From Codonopsis lanceolata (Eukaryota; Streptophyta; Magnoliopsida; Asterales; Campanulaceae), in assembly GCA_013146195.2 (NCBI GenBank), contig CM028379.1, positions 60,213,693 to 60,277,692 on the forward strand: 64,000 bases of DNA, written 5' to 3'. The notes beneath the pieces are model-generated. The model did no database searches. It was given only the letters and a program-made list of their open reading frames with translations, and was not told the origin of the DNA. Made by a program: the position numbers and the translations under genes. This document shows, piece after piece, positions 1 through 13,700 of the stretch (positions are counted from its first letter, which is position 1; the number at the start of each line of letters is the position of its first letter).

Positions 1-208
1 TAAATAATTTTCAGATTTAATCATCTATTAAAAAACTAATTTATAGCATAGTTCCACAATACCAAATTTGGGGTAAGTGAACAGTGGAACCCCAAATTTG
101 GGGTAGCACTGTTCACAACCCCAAATTTAGGAAAGGATTTGGGGTTAGGTTGGAGTTGCTCGGTACCCCCAAATTGGAGAAAAGGGGGCGTGGTTGGAAA
201 TGCCCTTA
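1..208. mobile_element. MITE-like fragment at window edge
   Basis: This AT-rich stretch holds several copies of a near-palindromic motif, CCCCAAATTTGGGG, in both orientations, and ends in TTGGAAATGCCC, which looks like the terminus of a plant MITE. The other end lies outside the window, so class and boundaries are uncertain. The short minus-strand ORF across it (36-245) has no recognisable protein features and is treated as chance. Confidence 0.35.
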
Positions 209-405
209 AAAATGAGAGGTTAATTGTCCTCATAGTTAAAAGCAAATATTAGGCCATCAAGTGGTGAAAAATAAAGGGTATTAAAATTATGTTTAATACT
301 AAAGAGGTATCTAATCTTGTAGTAATAAACCTAATTTTAATATTCTTCATTTTTTATATATATGATTGAAGATGATAATTTTATATTTATGGAGGTAAAA
401 ACGTT

Positions 406-547
406 GGTAAGACGATCTTATGAATATTTTTTGTAAGATCGATCCTTCTTATCCAACTTATCGTGTGTTGGTGGGGTTGGATTGTGAGAGAGCGGAGTTC
501 CATCTTATCAATAAAGATCCATAAGACAATCTTACATAAGACTTACC
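406..547. mobile_element. Palindromic MITE, family shared with 55484-55620
   Basis: The left end reads GGTAAGACGATCTTATG and the right end is its imperfect reverse complement (CATAAGACAATCTTAC, then GACTTACC), so the element can fold on itself. The interior contains GTGAGAGAGCGGAGTTCC. The same structure and interior occur in reverse orientation at 55484-55620. There is no coding capacity. The superfamily is not determined. Confidence 0.6.
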
Positions 548-1587
548 CACCTATAGATAATGACCAATCAAGTGTTTGTTTTATTGGTTAGAGCACTTAC
601 TTCCCTTGTTGTTGGTCCGACAATCAAACCTCGTTAGGGGTCTTTGGGGATTGGTTAGATTTAGGGAATAAAAAAAAAAGTGTCTTACATGAAGTTATTT
701 TTATTATTTTACCCTTACTTTATTTGCTATTTTAATTTTATGTTTCAATTGCACATGTGCTTAAAAGAAAAATACATAACATATCAATATTTATAGAAAA
801 ATCAACTACTCCCTTCATTATTAATGATCCTGTTTAATTATTTTATTTAAGTCAAATTGATTGTTTTTCAAATGAAAATTCCACATATGATTTTTTTATT
901 TAAATAATAAAATTACGAATCATGTGTTTAATAATTTTTTAAAAATAAAAAATATTCATTATTTTTTATTTAAAAATAATCTATTTGACTTAAAAAATCA
1001 AATATAACAATAATTTATGAAAAAAATATTTTTTAAAATTTATATACCCAAGTAAATAAAATAATTATTTAAGAACATATTACTATCTTAGTTTCTAAAT
1101 AATTGTCTTTATTCCTTTTTTTATCTATTTTAAAATAATTATTTTCTTTTAAATTATCATTATTATTAAAAAAAAAACGATTATTTGAAAACGAGTATTT
1201 TCTTTCCTTTACGTACCTACTTAATTTTTACCCAACCCAAACCGAGAGTAAAAAAATAAAGTAGAAAACAAAACAGTGTGGGAACAGGCTAACAGCCATA
1301 ATCAGTAATCACGGGCTCACGGCACGGCTGACGCCACGGTCGTTTTGTTTTCTCTCTCACATACAACACACAAAAACACACACAAGAGTTGGATTGAGGT
1401 AACAAAACCCCAAACGCGTCCGTCCAAATAAAGCAAAAGTCTCACTTTTCTTTCTTCTTCAGGTCTACTGTACGTCTAATCTGTATAAAATCCCATTCCT
1501 ATTCTCCTATCTTTTCTCTCCTGGATTTTGTATACTCCCAAACCAAAATCCAACCGTTACATTTATTGATACCGACTGATTCGTGTA
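548..1587. other. AT-rich upstream region, no gene
   Basis: About 1 kb of AT-rich sequence with no ORF of note and no clear repeat structure. It becomes less AT-rich from about 1240 towards the KTN80 promoter, where CA-rich and CT-rich tracts appear (1350-1460). Confidence 0.6.
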
Positions 1588-1600
1588 TGTATATATACAG
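1588..1600 (+). promoter_or_regulatory. Putative TATA box of KTN80
   Basis: A GTATATATACAG stretch lies about 125 bases upstream of the KTN80 ATG (1723). A CT/CA-rich leader (about 1603-1665) follows it, typical of a plant 5' UTR. The distance allows transcription to start near 1620-1630. Inferred from position and motif only. Confidence 0.5.
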
Positions 1601-1722
1601 TTCCCTCATCTCAGTTCACCTTCTATCGCCGACCACCGTCAACCACCACCAAGACCAACACAACCAAGCTTGCTTTATTGATATCCGTTAGGTTTTTCCC
1701 AAGTTGAAGCTTCGTTGGGGAA

Positions 1723-4700
1723 ATGGCGAAGCGCGGTTATAAACTGCGTATCCTTTGACTTCGATTCAGCTCCTATTGTTCTGTTCAAATTTTACATATA
1801 TTTATTTGGTTTACTTAGTTCGTTATCTGTAATCTGGTAGCAGAAACGAAAAATTGACAAATTTTTTTTGGGTAGAATTTTCAGTAACTTTTTGTTGTTT
1901 TTTTCTGGAATCTCAGCTAAATTAAGCGAACTGTTGCTTATTTCTTCATCTTGATATTTTTATAAATTTTGTTGGCATTTAGTGAAATGAAAGCTCGGTT
2001 GGTTAGTCTGTTTGGTTGGCTGGAAAATCAGAGGAGAAGTGAGCTTAAGGAAGTGGCTCGAAATTTCGTATTCTGATGTACTCCTATCTAGAAGAACGCT
2101 TAGAAGAAGTTCCGCTGGAGAGAGGGAAAGGATTTTGCTCGCGATCTCCAAATTTTACGTTCATTCGCTGAGAAAATGAAAGTTTTTTGCCTTCTTCTGG
2201 AAGCTCAGCTTTATTTTACTTTATTTTTTTAAAGGAAAAAAAAAAGGAAGATATTTATTATTATTATTATTATTTTTGAATCAATGTTTCATTCCTGAAT
2301 TTCATTGGGATTTAGTAAAATGAGCGCTCACTTTGGTCTGTTTAGTTGTCAAAATTTTGGTATATGTGTGTGTGTATCAGTATATGTAGCCATTTTGTGC
2401 ATAAGTTCTGTTGTATTGATGTAGGCATGTTTAAAATTGGTATCTATGAGCTGTTGAGCATAGATGCATTATTGTGCTTTTTCCTTGACTGAAACGGATG
2501 TAGAGGAATTTGTGGCGCACTCTGCAAATGTGAATTGTATAAAGATTGGGAAGAAGACGTTTCGGCATTTTATTACGGGCGGAGATGATGAAAAAGTGAA
2601 TCTTTGGTCTATTGGCAAACCGACATCTGTAGTGGTAAGTCCAACGTTTGAGTTTGGTGATGATATCTGAGTTTATGGAAATACTTATATAAACCCAGTA
2701 GTATGTACGGATATTTGGCATTTGAACTTTTATTATATTTATCTGATTAGGAAACTATGAGTTATTTGGTTGAAAATGTGAAAATGCATCGTTGTGCTAG
2801 GAAATAATTAATTACACGAGAATTCGTTATTTTCCTCCTGTGATTTGAAACTGACCTTTTTAAATGCAGTAAACTTATATATATTTGGAACTAAAAATCC
2901 ATACTGGCACTTTTTGACAAACAAGTAATTTCATACATATTTTATCCATTTATTGTTGATTCTGTTAGAAAGAGGGTGTTCAACGAAATATGGATGAACT
3001 GCTAGAATACTGGGGCCCATTTGTAGTGTGTTTAAGTAGTTGCCTGGTGAAAGTTCTCAAGTTCCATTTTGTATGACAGATCAGTACATATAGAATATGT
3101 GTGATGTTTGGAAGGGATTCACTAGCTTAAACCGACTAGGGATTCAGTGTTGGTTGGATCCGGCAGTTCAGTCCCATTTCTTTTTCTTTCTACAGATTCG
3201 CTGAGATAGAAATCATCTTGGATCTTAGCGATGTATGAGCGCAAACGCCATATTACATACCAAAAAAAAAAGATTTAGGGAAGAGAGCTGTTGATAGCAA
3301 TGACTTACTGTGATCAGAAACTTTAGATCTAGTGATGAGATTGACATTTGAATCATTGTTGATGATAAGCAAGGGCAAAATGTTGTAACTGTGGCTGAAG
3401 CAATGATACGGTGTGCTGGATATCAAGAGCTGCGGATAAGGCAGCAGCCTACTAAAGTCATTATCAGCATAGCAGCAGAAGGAAATGTGCATGGGATAGA
3501 ACTACTTTCACGTATGGTTCAGAGAGCACTTTCTTCATTCAGAATTCATCGTCCAGTTTTGTGTAAATTTCCAGTGGTAAATTTAAAACGTGATGGGTTG
3601 AGTGCCAACAAGCAACAAAAAAGTTCAGTTAAGCTTCGGAAATCATCATTGCCCGGGATGTGGTGCATGATTTGAAGAGGAGGCCGTAGGCTATTATGGC
3701 ATACTTGAATCAGTTGGAAACCTTGAAAGCTTCTCAAGCTGCATTGTAAATAGTGGATTGCCCTATCTAGGCTACACCTGTGGCTTTCTAAAGAGAAAAA
3801 AACCTAACTTGGAAACAATGTACTAGTATAGCTGAACTAGTAAGTATTCAAACCTATCCATAATTTAATCTTAAATATTTGGAAAGCTTCAATAATGGTT
3901 TCGTCTGATGGATACTTAGAATATAACTGTGAAAGAGAAGCTATCTTATTGGCAATTTAGCTGGCTGGTTGACTGGTTCAGTTGTGATCAGCTTCAAGTT
4001 TTTAATACCTGCTGACGTGAGTTTGATTAATCTGAGATCTATGGATGGTCAACAAATAGGTGGTGATGCTTGTTGGTGATTGGTTAAATGTGTTTGATGG
4101 TGTGATCCTTGTGGATGATATTTGTAGCTGAATGGGCAATGACCAGCAAACTGAATCGCTAGTAGTTGTGTCAAACCATACTGATCGCCAGGACTAGTGG
4201 CGGGTGCAAGGGCAAAAGAAACCACGAGCAAAAGCAAGGAACAACATTGGCTGAGGTGGATTGTACAACGACAACGAGCAATGTCAACAAGGAAGGCTTA
4301 ACTGTGGCAGAGTACCAGTGGATGAATGGAAGAAGCTAAAGGACTTAGTAAATAGTAGGCTATAACACGCTGTTAGATTTTGGGAGAAAGCTTGAAAGTT
4401 TCTTTGGCTGAATTCTGAGAAATGAATAAACATACATAAAAGATCTGTGGATTGCTAACGTAAAACCCCAACTGGGAAATTCTTTATCAGCATGACCCGG
4501 TAACTGGTAAGAAAATATACAATCTTAATCATAGTACTGTATACACTTCTATGATAAAAAAATCTGGGATAATGATTATCTTGTTTTTCCCTGCATGATG
4601 TATTTTAACACAGTGGTTCATCTTTTTTTTTTTTTTTTTTGGATAAGTTAAAGTGGTATGCTAGAAAGGAAGAATATGCAGTATGGGCATACATGAACCA

Positions 4701-7700
4701 AAAAATCACAACCTTTTCTCCTCAATGGATCTGCTCCTAACCATAGAGAAATGAAATACTTTCTTATCGTGGTACCCTATGTTACAAGGACTCGGGTGCC
4801 CGTACTTGTCCAGAAGTCAGATTTTGGGAAACCATGAATTTTAGGATACTTGGACTCGGCTCAAAAGGATCTAAAAATAGGGTGCGGGTACTTGGACAGG
4901 GCACATGGTTGTATTTTTAAGACTCCATATACGATATTTAATTATATATGATGATTGATGGATATGATATGATAATTAGTAGGGTATGTTAAAACTTTGG
5001 TTGTATATTTAAGAATAGCTGACAGTTAATACCTGTATATTTAAAAGTGTTATGGACTTCTCTGAAAATCATGAATTGGAGTGTCCGGATTACTCCTTGT
5101 AGAGTCTGACACAGATCCCACACCATGTCTGCGAGGATCATGTTGGACACTGGTATGGCGAGTGAAATGAATAGTGCTTGTAACCCAGATGGGACTTATT
5201 AAGACTCACAGCCTAACGACAAATTATACTAGTCTACTACTACTTAGTGTGTTATAAAACTCAAAATTCCTTTATCCTTGAGAATAACAGAGGGCCTTAA
5301 ATACCTTTTCCTGTAGCTATCCTAAAGTGATTTCAGCTTGTCATGATAATTTCTTCCTTGTTGTCGCGTTAGTATCATAGTATTTCTTCCTAGTAGATGG
5401 GTAATAATGATACTCCTTCCTTTCATTTTTGACTTCAGAGCCTGTGCGGTCACACAAGTCCAGTGGAATCTGTAGCTTTTGATTCAGCTGAAGTTTTAGT
5501 GGCTGCTGGAGCTTCCTCTGGTGCAATAAAGCTATGGGATTTAGAAGACACAAAGTGTAAGTTGATTTCTTCCACATGACCTACATGAAAGCGATGCCCT
5601 TCATTGATCTTTCAGCTAACATCCTTCTCTTCTGGCGAATGAACACGAATGCCCAAGTTGGATATAGAGCAAGTGATGCACTCATTAGTTGTGTATTGTG
5701 AAACTAGAACTTAGGTTTGAGATTTTACATTACTATGTGATTGGAATTTATGATGTGCTTCTACTGCCTGAATTTAAGTTTTTTCAGCTCGACTGTTGGG
5801 ACCGTTGCTGGAGGCTAGATATGAGGGTTAGCTTTGGACATAACATTTTAGGAAATACAGTAACATGCTAAAAGTTCATCAACCTTTTTTGATATTAATG
5901 CTTTTCTTGCTCCAATCACCTTATTTATTGGTGCCATAGTGGCAAGAGGCTTATTATACCTTGTTCTTAAAAGTGGAGCAATTGTTTCTATCAAACACTT
6001 AATTTGAGATGCACTTACTATTTTCAGCGTTACGAGCTTAACTGTTTTATACTTTTATCGAACAATCTCTTGATCTGGTTTTTATTCTTGAAATGTAGTG
6101 GTTAGGTCTTTTTCTGGACACAGGTCCTATTGCACTGCTGTCGAATTCCATCCATTTGGCGAGTTTTTTGCTTCTGGTTCCATGGACACCAATTTGAAGA
6201 TCTGGGATATCCGAAAGAAGGGATGTATTCACACATACAAGGGCCATACTCGAGGAATAAGTAATATTAGATTTACTCCTGATGGCCGCTGGGTTGTCTC
6301 CGGTGGACTTGATAATGCCGTAAAGGTAATACTCATGAGCATATCAGATTGTAATTAAAATTCCTTTGCGTAGCTATGCCATAAACCACTTTGCTGATGG
6401 ACAGATATGGGACTTAACTGCTGGAAAGCTATTGCACGATTTCAAGTTCCATGAAGGACATATTAGATCAATTGATTTCCATCCACTTGAGTTTCTTCTA
6501 GCAACAGGTGCGTATGTGACATGAAGGAATAGGAATTTCGCTGTAGTTTCTCCTCCACCCTTACATATATTTGCTGGTAATTTCCAAGTTTATATTCTCT
6601 AGGAGCTCTCCCCCCACCCCACCACCACGAGCACTCAAAAAAAAGAAAGTGAGAAAAAGAAAACCATTGTTTCCGCTCATCTTTCTTTCTTCTCATACTT
6701 GTGATACTGAATAGGATGACCAGCATCACACTTTCCTGTAAATGGCCTGATTATCTCTTGATTATTACTCTAAGAAGATTCCCCTGCTCTTTCCTTTTTG
6801 GCTTCTCTTTCATTATATTTACTTTCCTACCTTTCGTGTTATAAAGACATTGTTTGGCAAGTAAGCATCTTACCGATCCTTGATAATGCACCTTATAGGG
6901 GTCAGCATACTCCAGTTTCTTCAAACCAGGACTCCTTTATTGGACAAATTTGACAAGTCTGTTGAATGTATCAATCTGTAGGTTTTTTTGGCACAGAACT
7001 AGACGTTTCAAATTAGGTCAATGTTTTATGAAAATCTCAATGAATAATCTGAGGTGCCATGTAGAAGATTTTTGAACTTGATTGACTAAATAGACTCCTG
7101 GATGGTTCATAGTGTCAATTTTTGGCTGGAGTAAGTAACAGGAAAAGTTTCCCTCTCATACTCCATACTGCATTACATGGGATTGAAAGTGGGGCCAATA
7201 TTATCTTTTTCTTGTTAAATAAGAGTGCTAGCCTCCTACTTAAGAATATGATCCAATTAATGACTTGCTTTTCCTTTGGGGTTTTGAAGAGGGGGGAAAG
7301 TTGGATGGTACTCAATAGCCACTGTCTTCTCAATTTTCTTTGATTTTTTTTTGGGTTGTCTGAATAGCCCAGATTGCATGATAAATACCAGCTGAATCAA
7401 CCGTCTTTCCTAGCATTTATAACATCTGCATGTATTGATCAACTGATCAGCTGAATCAACTATCTATGTTACTGATATAGTAATAATATCTTCGTAATGT
7501 AAAGTGTTCATCATTCACAAACATGAACTTTATGTCTCAGTATTTTTTTTCAATCATATAAAGAATAAGAGTAATGGACTTCTTACATGTGAATAGGTCA
7601 TTTAAATGTGTTAAGCTTGATATACATTGTTGAGCCCCTATCTAAGAGCTTAAGCTTTTAGACGAGTTGGTAACTTAATATAGTATCATGGTTTAGCTAT

Positions 7701-10700
7701 GGTTTGGCAAGGTCATGGGTTCGAGTCATCCCGCATCCCGTTTGCATTTGTTAACCGGAATACTGTGAGTGCATGTTGTCCCTCTGTTTGGTTTATGATG
7801 CCTGTGGTGAGGCATGTTTGTGTATCTTCCACGTGTGAACGGGTGACTTGTGAGGGGGAATGTTAAGCTTGATATACATTGTTGAGCCCCTATTTAATGG
7901 TTTAAGCTTTTGGATGTGTTGGTAACTTACCAAAATGGATATATGATGAACTTCTGCATATGTCGGCATGGTTCAGTGGTTTGGCTTCTTCTTCCTGGTT
8001 AAGAGAAATTATGATGCTGTTGGATCTTTGCTTCATCATGATTCACTTGATTACATGTTTATGGAGATGCCGAAGTGCGTACCCACAACGCACAGATTTG
8101 TTCCATACACTTTCTGTTTATGCTCCTTATCGATTCGCATTCCCTTACATATTGTGCTCTATCCTTATTCAAGTATACTAATAGGTGGTTCCATTAATCC
8201 TATGAAGCCAAATGTTGCAAGTCATCCAGTTTTGGAAGGACTGTAGTTAACACATAAACTAATATGCCGGCTCATTTATGTTGACCTACCTTAAGTTTCT
8301 TCCCAAGGAATCTAGAAGCTAAGGGACATTGCTGTCAGAATTTGTTGGAGAACCACACGATGACTTCGCCTATTTATAAGAAGTTATATGCTTTTCAGTT
8401 ATTATCTTTTTACCCATCTTATATTGTATTGTAAGATTGTGTTAACAGTTTTCATTAATTGTCATAACTGTGGTTGTACTAAAGGGGATTCTAGTATGAA
8501 TGTCAGAACTTTGGGGAAGTCAGCACGACTTACTATTCCCTACCAATTCAATGATATCAATGTGGAAGCTACTAAGCAGACTTGTAATATTTTATGGTTT
8601 TAGTTCTTTTTGCTCATTCTGGACATCAAACTTATTTGCTCACACAATAGAAAATCCATTCACAAAATATGTCCGATATGATATTGCAACGGTTACAACT
8701 CTGACTAGTTTAATGACCGTCACAATCTGAAATTGTCGTGGCTATTTTCAAGTTGATCAAAATTGTTCTTTTTGGTATCATTGTTGTTGCAGTTCTTGTT
8801 GTTATTGTTGTTTCATCTAAGTGGGGTAAAGCAATGGAAAGCGGACAGTTTTTGACCCATTTGTATTGAAGAGTAATCAGATCCACTGTGGGAAGTTAAT
8901 GTTGGTGGTGGTAATGGCTTGACATCGATATTGATGTGCCAGTTCAGCATTTTCCAAAGTAGTGAATGTTGTTTAATGATGATTTGATTGATTTTCATTC
9001 ATTTAGTCTCCATAGTCCATATTTGTTTCCTGATGTCAAGTTTTAGTAGTTTGTACATTCTTAGTAAGCTCTATTGCCTATCCTTGAAGATAGCTATCAT
9101 TTCCCCCCATGATTGTTTAGTTGTACTAACCTGCATGTTTTATCAGGTTCAGCGGACAGAACTGTAAAGTTTTGGGATTTGGAGACCTTTGAATTGATTG
9201 GATCGACCAGACCCGAGGTACGAACTTGTGTACCCCCACCCTATAGATAGTTGTAAGATATCTGAATAGTTGCAGATTTTGGATATCCCACTGGTCCTAT
9301 ATTCAACTGATATCCCAGCTTGCCCTGATACATGAATGTGGGCATCATCATGTATCAGCTTGCCCTATTATAGTTTTTATATTCTTTCTTAGTTGAGAAC
9401 TGCTTCGCTTAGTTGAAGTTTCTGTCCAAATCTTTAATCTCAAAATATGCTACGTCTTGTAAGAAGTCCAGACTCCAAAGTATGTGATATGATTCGTTTG
9501 TCAAAAAAAAAAAAAAAGATTCGTTTGTCATGCCTGTAACATAATTGCTGCTATGTTATGTCTTTCGAGAAGTGCAATGCAAAGTAAAAATTGCTCTAGT
9601 ATCCATCATATTTGACCAAAATTCTCTCTTTTAATTTTGTATTTCTTGTGTCCGTAGACTTATTCGAAATAATACTTGTGTCTTCAACTAAAGGAGTGAT
9701 TTCTTTATCTTCCAGGGTACAGGAGTACGATCAATTACCTTTCACCCAGATGGCAGAACCCTATTTTGTGGATTGGACAGCAGTTTAAAGGTTTTGATTC
9801 TTTCCATTTGAAATAAGGACATTATTTTCTGAAAAGGAGTAGTCTTCACATCCATGTCTCCTTGTACTGTAGGTGTATTCATGGGAGCCTGTAATTTCCC
9901 ACGATGCTGTTGAAATGGGATGGTCAACATTGGGTGACCTCTGCATCCATGATGGAAAACTTTTGGGGTGCTCATATTATCAGAACTCTGTTGGAGTTTG
10001 GGTGGCAGATGTTTCGGTAGCTACCTTCATTTTGTTTTGCTCCACTCGTTGAAATCCTTTTGTGTACTTATATAATCTGTGATTGTTTATGTTGCTTAAG
10101 AATCTAGTTTACCTTTTGTAAAATAATAGCTGAACTGCACTGAAGTTATTCCTTCTTGAAGTCCTTTTTAGTTTCATAAACAGAAAAAAAGTAGAAAAAA
10201 GAATGATGTATATGCTCATTTGTTTGTGTCAGCTTATTGAGCCATATGGGGATACCTTAATAGCTGATCAAAACAGTCATCCAGAGCAGAAAAAGGATCT
10301 CCAGGGAAGTTTATTGGAGAGAGTTGGGAGCCATAGAAGGTCTACTTCAAATTTGCGCAGCATTTCTCCAGATTATGATTCTAAAGAAATAAAGAACATA
10401 TATGTAGACTGTAAGTGGTTATCATTGTTGTTTCATATCTGATTAACGCTCTTGAGACTTGCCCACATTCATAGACTTGTTTAGATAACCATCTATGTAT
10501 TCATCAATTCTCAAACTTCAACTATGGGAATCTCGTTGCCAGAAGGCTGGGGACAGAATGATCCCCCTTCCCTTTCTCATTAAAGAAAAAGAAATTAGAA
10601 TTGATTAAAAGAAAGAGCATAGAAATCCATCAGAACCTAGAAGTAGAAACAAAAACAGAAACTGATAAGACATAGTACCCCAAATCACTGAAGATTCAGA

Positions 10701-13700
10701 GCAGCTTGCCAGTCTCTCGCTGAATCCGCTTCCCTTATTTTCTCTTTACTAATTTGATTCCATGTGCCTTGGACATGTATGATGGTTTCAAAGTCGAACA
10801 TCTTGCTGCAATTAATCCCGTTTCCTTGAGTTGAGTACCTCCAGTAGGACATGTTTAGGGTGAAATGTAGTAATATTTTATATGGTATAATTGCTCTAAA
10901 ATTATATTCAACCAATTTTTTCATAAACCCGTTTGAGTACATACAAGGGTTCTAAAGCTCCCTGTTTAATGGTGTACTCAATTAGGATCTACGACTTTAC
11001 AAAGTAAGCCAAACAAATTTTGAAAATAGAAAGATGTAAACATGGACTTCTCTTCTTAAGTTAGTCCGTTGTCCTTATAAACGAATGCACAAAGAATATC
11101 AAAACATATCACGATATCATGATCTTAAATGATGTGAAAACAAGACTAGTAATCCTAATGTCTTGAGGAGACAATACACATCCACATTCTTTTGGAGGAA
11201 AAGGAAAAGACATAATTTCTTTTACCAGAAACTCTTATTTATTTGAAAGATGTTTTTAGTGCCTCCCCCTTGAAAAAGTATAAAGGTGTAGAGGCATGCA
11301 TAATCTTAACAAGCTACAAGAAGGATTTGAATTGTTATGATCAATAGATGTCATTACTTTTACAACATTAATCCATCTATTGATCGCGTGAGTTTCCTTC
11401 CGTTTTATTAAATAGACTATTTTCTACGTTTGATATACCAGATACCAGTTCACTAGATTTGTAAGAACACAATCCCATTACCAGGAGAGGAATAGGTCTC
11501 CATACCAGCCTAGTATTGCACTCCACTAAACTGTTTATCATGCCTTTACCAATATTATGAATCTCCAATAATTGGCCATGCAGATGTTTTAATAAAGAAA
11601 CTTCCTTTAAAGCTTGACATAATGTCTTCTTCTCATGGAGAAATGTGAAGAGAAATTACTATAATGTCTTCTTCTCATGGAGAAATGTGAAGGGAAATTA
11701 CTATAGAATATTCAAGATTATGTTCAATGCTGGAAAACTAGAGTAGGAGAAGCCTATCTCATGCTCTGAAACTTTCGTCTACTAATATTAGGTCCTATTA
11801 GAAAATGATGTCTTCATATGGAGTCTTTCATTGTATTTTTTTAAAAAATATTTATCTTAGGAAGGAGACAATAGTGTACGTGATAATTCTAAGTAATATA
11901 TGTACATAGGACTCGTCACCTGTTTTGACGCTTGTTTATCAAAAAAATTTGAAGTAATAGTGAAAGGTGTCTTTGGAGTTTGGAATGAGAAAGTCAAAAC
12001 GCCCAAGGCTACCCATGCTTTAATATGTAGTTCAGATTAGATGGGTGCACAAACAAACACAGATGGAAAGTGTTGGGGAGAGAGAGATGTGGTATGGCTG
12101 GGCAGGTCAAACTTTAATCCACCAGGACTACTATTTTATTTATTTATTTATTTTTCTACTTTCATGACAACCATGGCTGAAAGTCTTGGGCTTGTTTGAG
12201 CTGATATCAGCTTTTCCAGCCAGGTTGGTGGGTCATTACCTCTAGCCAGGGCCGGCCCTGAGTTTCGAGAGGCCCATGGCCAAAAAAAAAGGGGGGCCCT
12301 TTATAAAAATGAAATCATTTAAAGTATTGAGAAAAAGAAAAGTAAAAAGTTTATAGCAAGAATTGAACACAAAATCTCACATAATCTACCAAGTATGTTA
12401 ATCATTGAGTCATCTATTCTACACTAAATTAATCAACACGTTATAACTTATATGTTAACCATTGGGTCATCTATTCTACACTAAATTAATCAACACGTTA
12501 TAACTTATATACAGTTCACAGAACAGACTAAAATAAGTGACAACCTAGGATTCGAACCTTTGACTCTACCTTAAATCATATGCATCTTAACTACTTGACT
12601 CAATTGAAAACTTTTTTAACACTAATATATATACTAAATATAAGGTAGTACCCAAATATTTGGGGCTCTAAAAATTGGGGGCCCATGGCGGTAGCCCCTC
12701 TTGCCACCCCCCCAGGGCCGGCCCTACCTCTAGCCAAACCAGGGGCTGTGGATCATGCTGAATATCATTTGTGTTCTCATTAAGGTCCAAATAGCAATCT
12801 CAGATTGAATTAGAGTGAATGTGACAGTGAGTAGAATGAATGTTTTCTGATGCATATGTCAAGGCTACCATCTCTCTTTTTTGCTTTAGTATTTCCATCT
12901 ATATTGCTTCCATGGATGTGCGTGTATTACCTTTTATGCTGTGACACGCTTGACTATTAGTTTCAAGTTGGAAATCTTATCTTCAGATTACTAGTGCATA
13001 TAAAAATACAGGGTCCAGAAAAAGTTGACCACCTTAAATGGCTTCCTATTGGTTCTTATTTGGACAATAAATATTTGTCCTTTTAATAGAAAATAGTGGA
13101 CTTGTCGAAGGATGCATTCTTTCCTTCCACTTTTTGTTTCTTTCTGGTTTACTAACCCTATGGTTTTTTGTTGCATGCATATCTGCAGGTGGGACTCCTA
13201 TCAATTCTAAAAAATCTGAATTTTCTCCAAACGATACAAACGCATCTTATTCAAAGGAGATCAGTGATTTAACGGCTACGAAGCAGGTTCCGGTAGTTGG
13301 GGTGCATTCTAAAAATAGTGGGCTGGCCAACAGAGATTCCTTTGCAGTTCCTATTGTTGTGCCTCGTGAGAGTCCAGACCAGATAGACCCTGTGAAGTCT
13401 AGGAGAGAATCTGTCGCCAGTGGAAGGGGCAGCATTGCTACATTAGTTAAGCCACCTCATGCCATGAGGCCATCCAGTACCAAATTAGATTTGGACAGGA
13501 TATCAGTGTCTGTCGAATCTCTATCCTTTGAAAGTGTGACGAGTGCTGACACTACAATGGCTCCAAACTTCGAGAGTAGAATCATGGTGGATGATGCAGC
13601 TAAAATATCTTCCGAGGAAAAACTCCCAATCATTAAGAGTTTTGCGGAGAAGTTTGAAAATCTTTCATCTCCAAGGACACAGTCCAATCCGGGAAACTGT

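Noticed and set aside
7711..7730. Functional tRNA gene
   Set aside because: A box B-like motif is present, but there is no cloverleaf and no convincing box A; at most SINE-like.
13134..13188. ATG at 13134 as a separate gene start
   Set aside because: It is intron sequence read through into KTN80 exon 10. The splice acceptor at 13188 and phase match the upstream exon.
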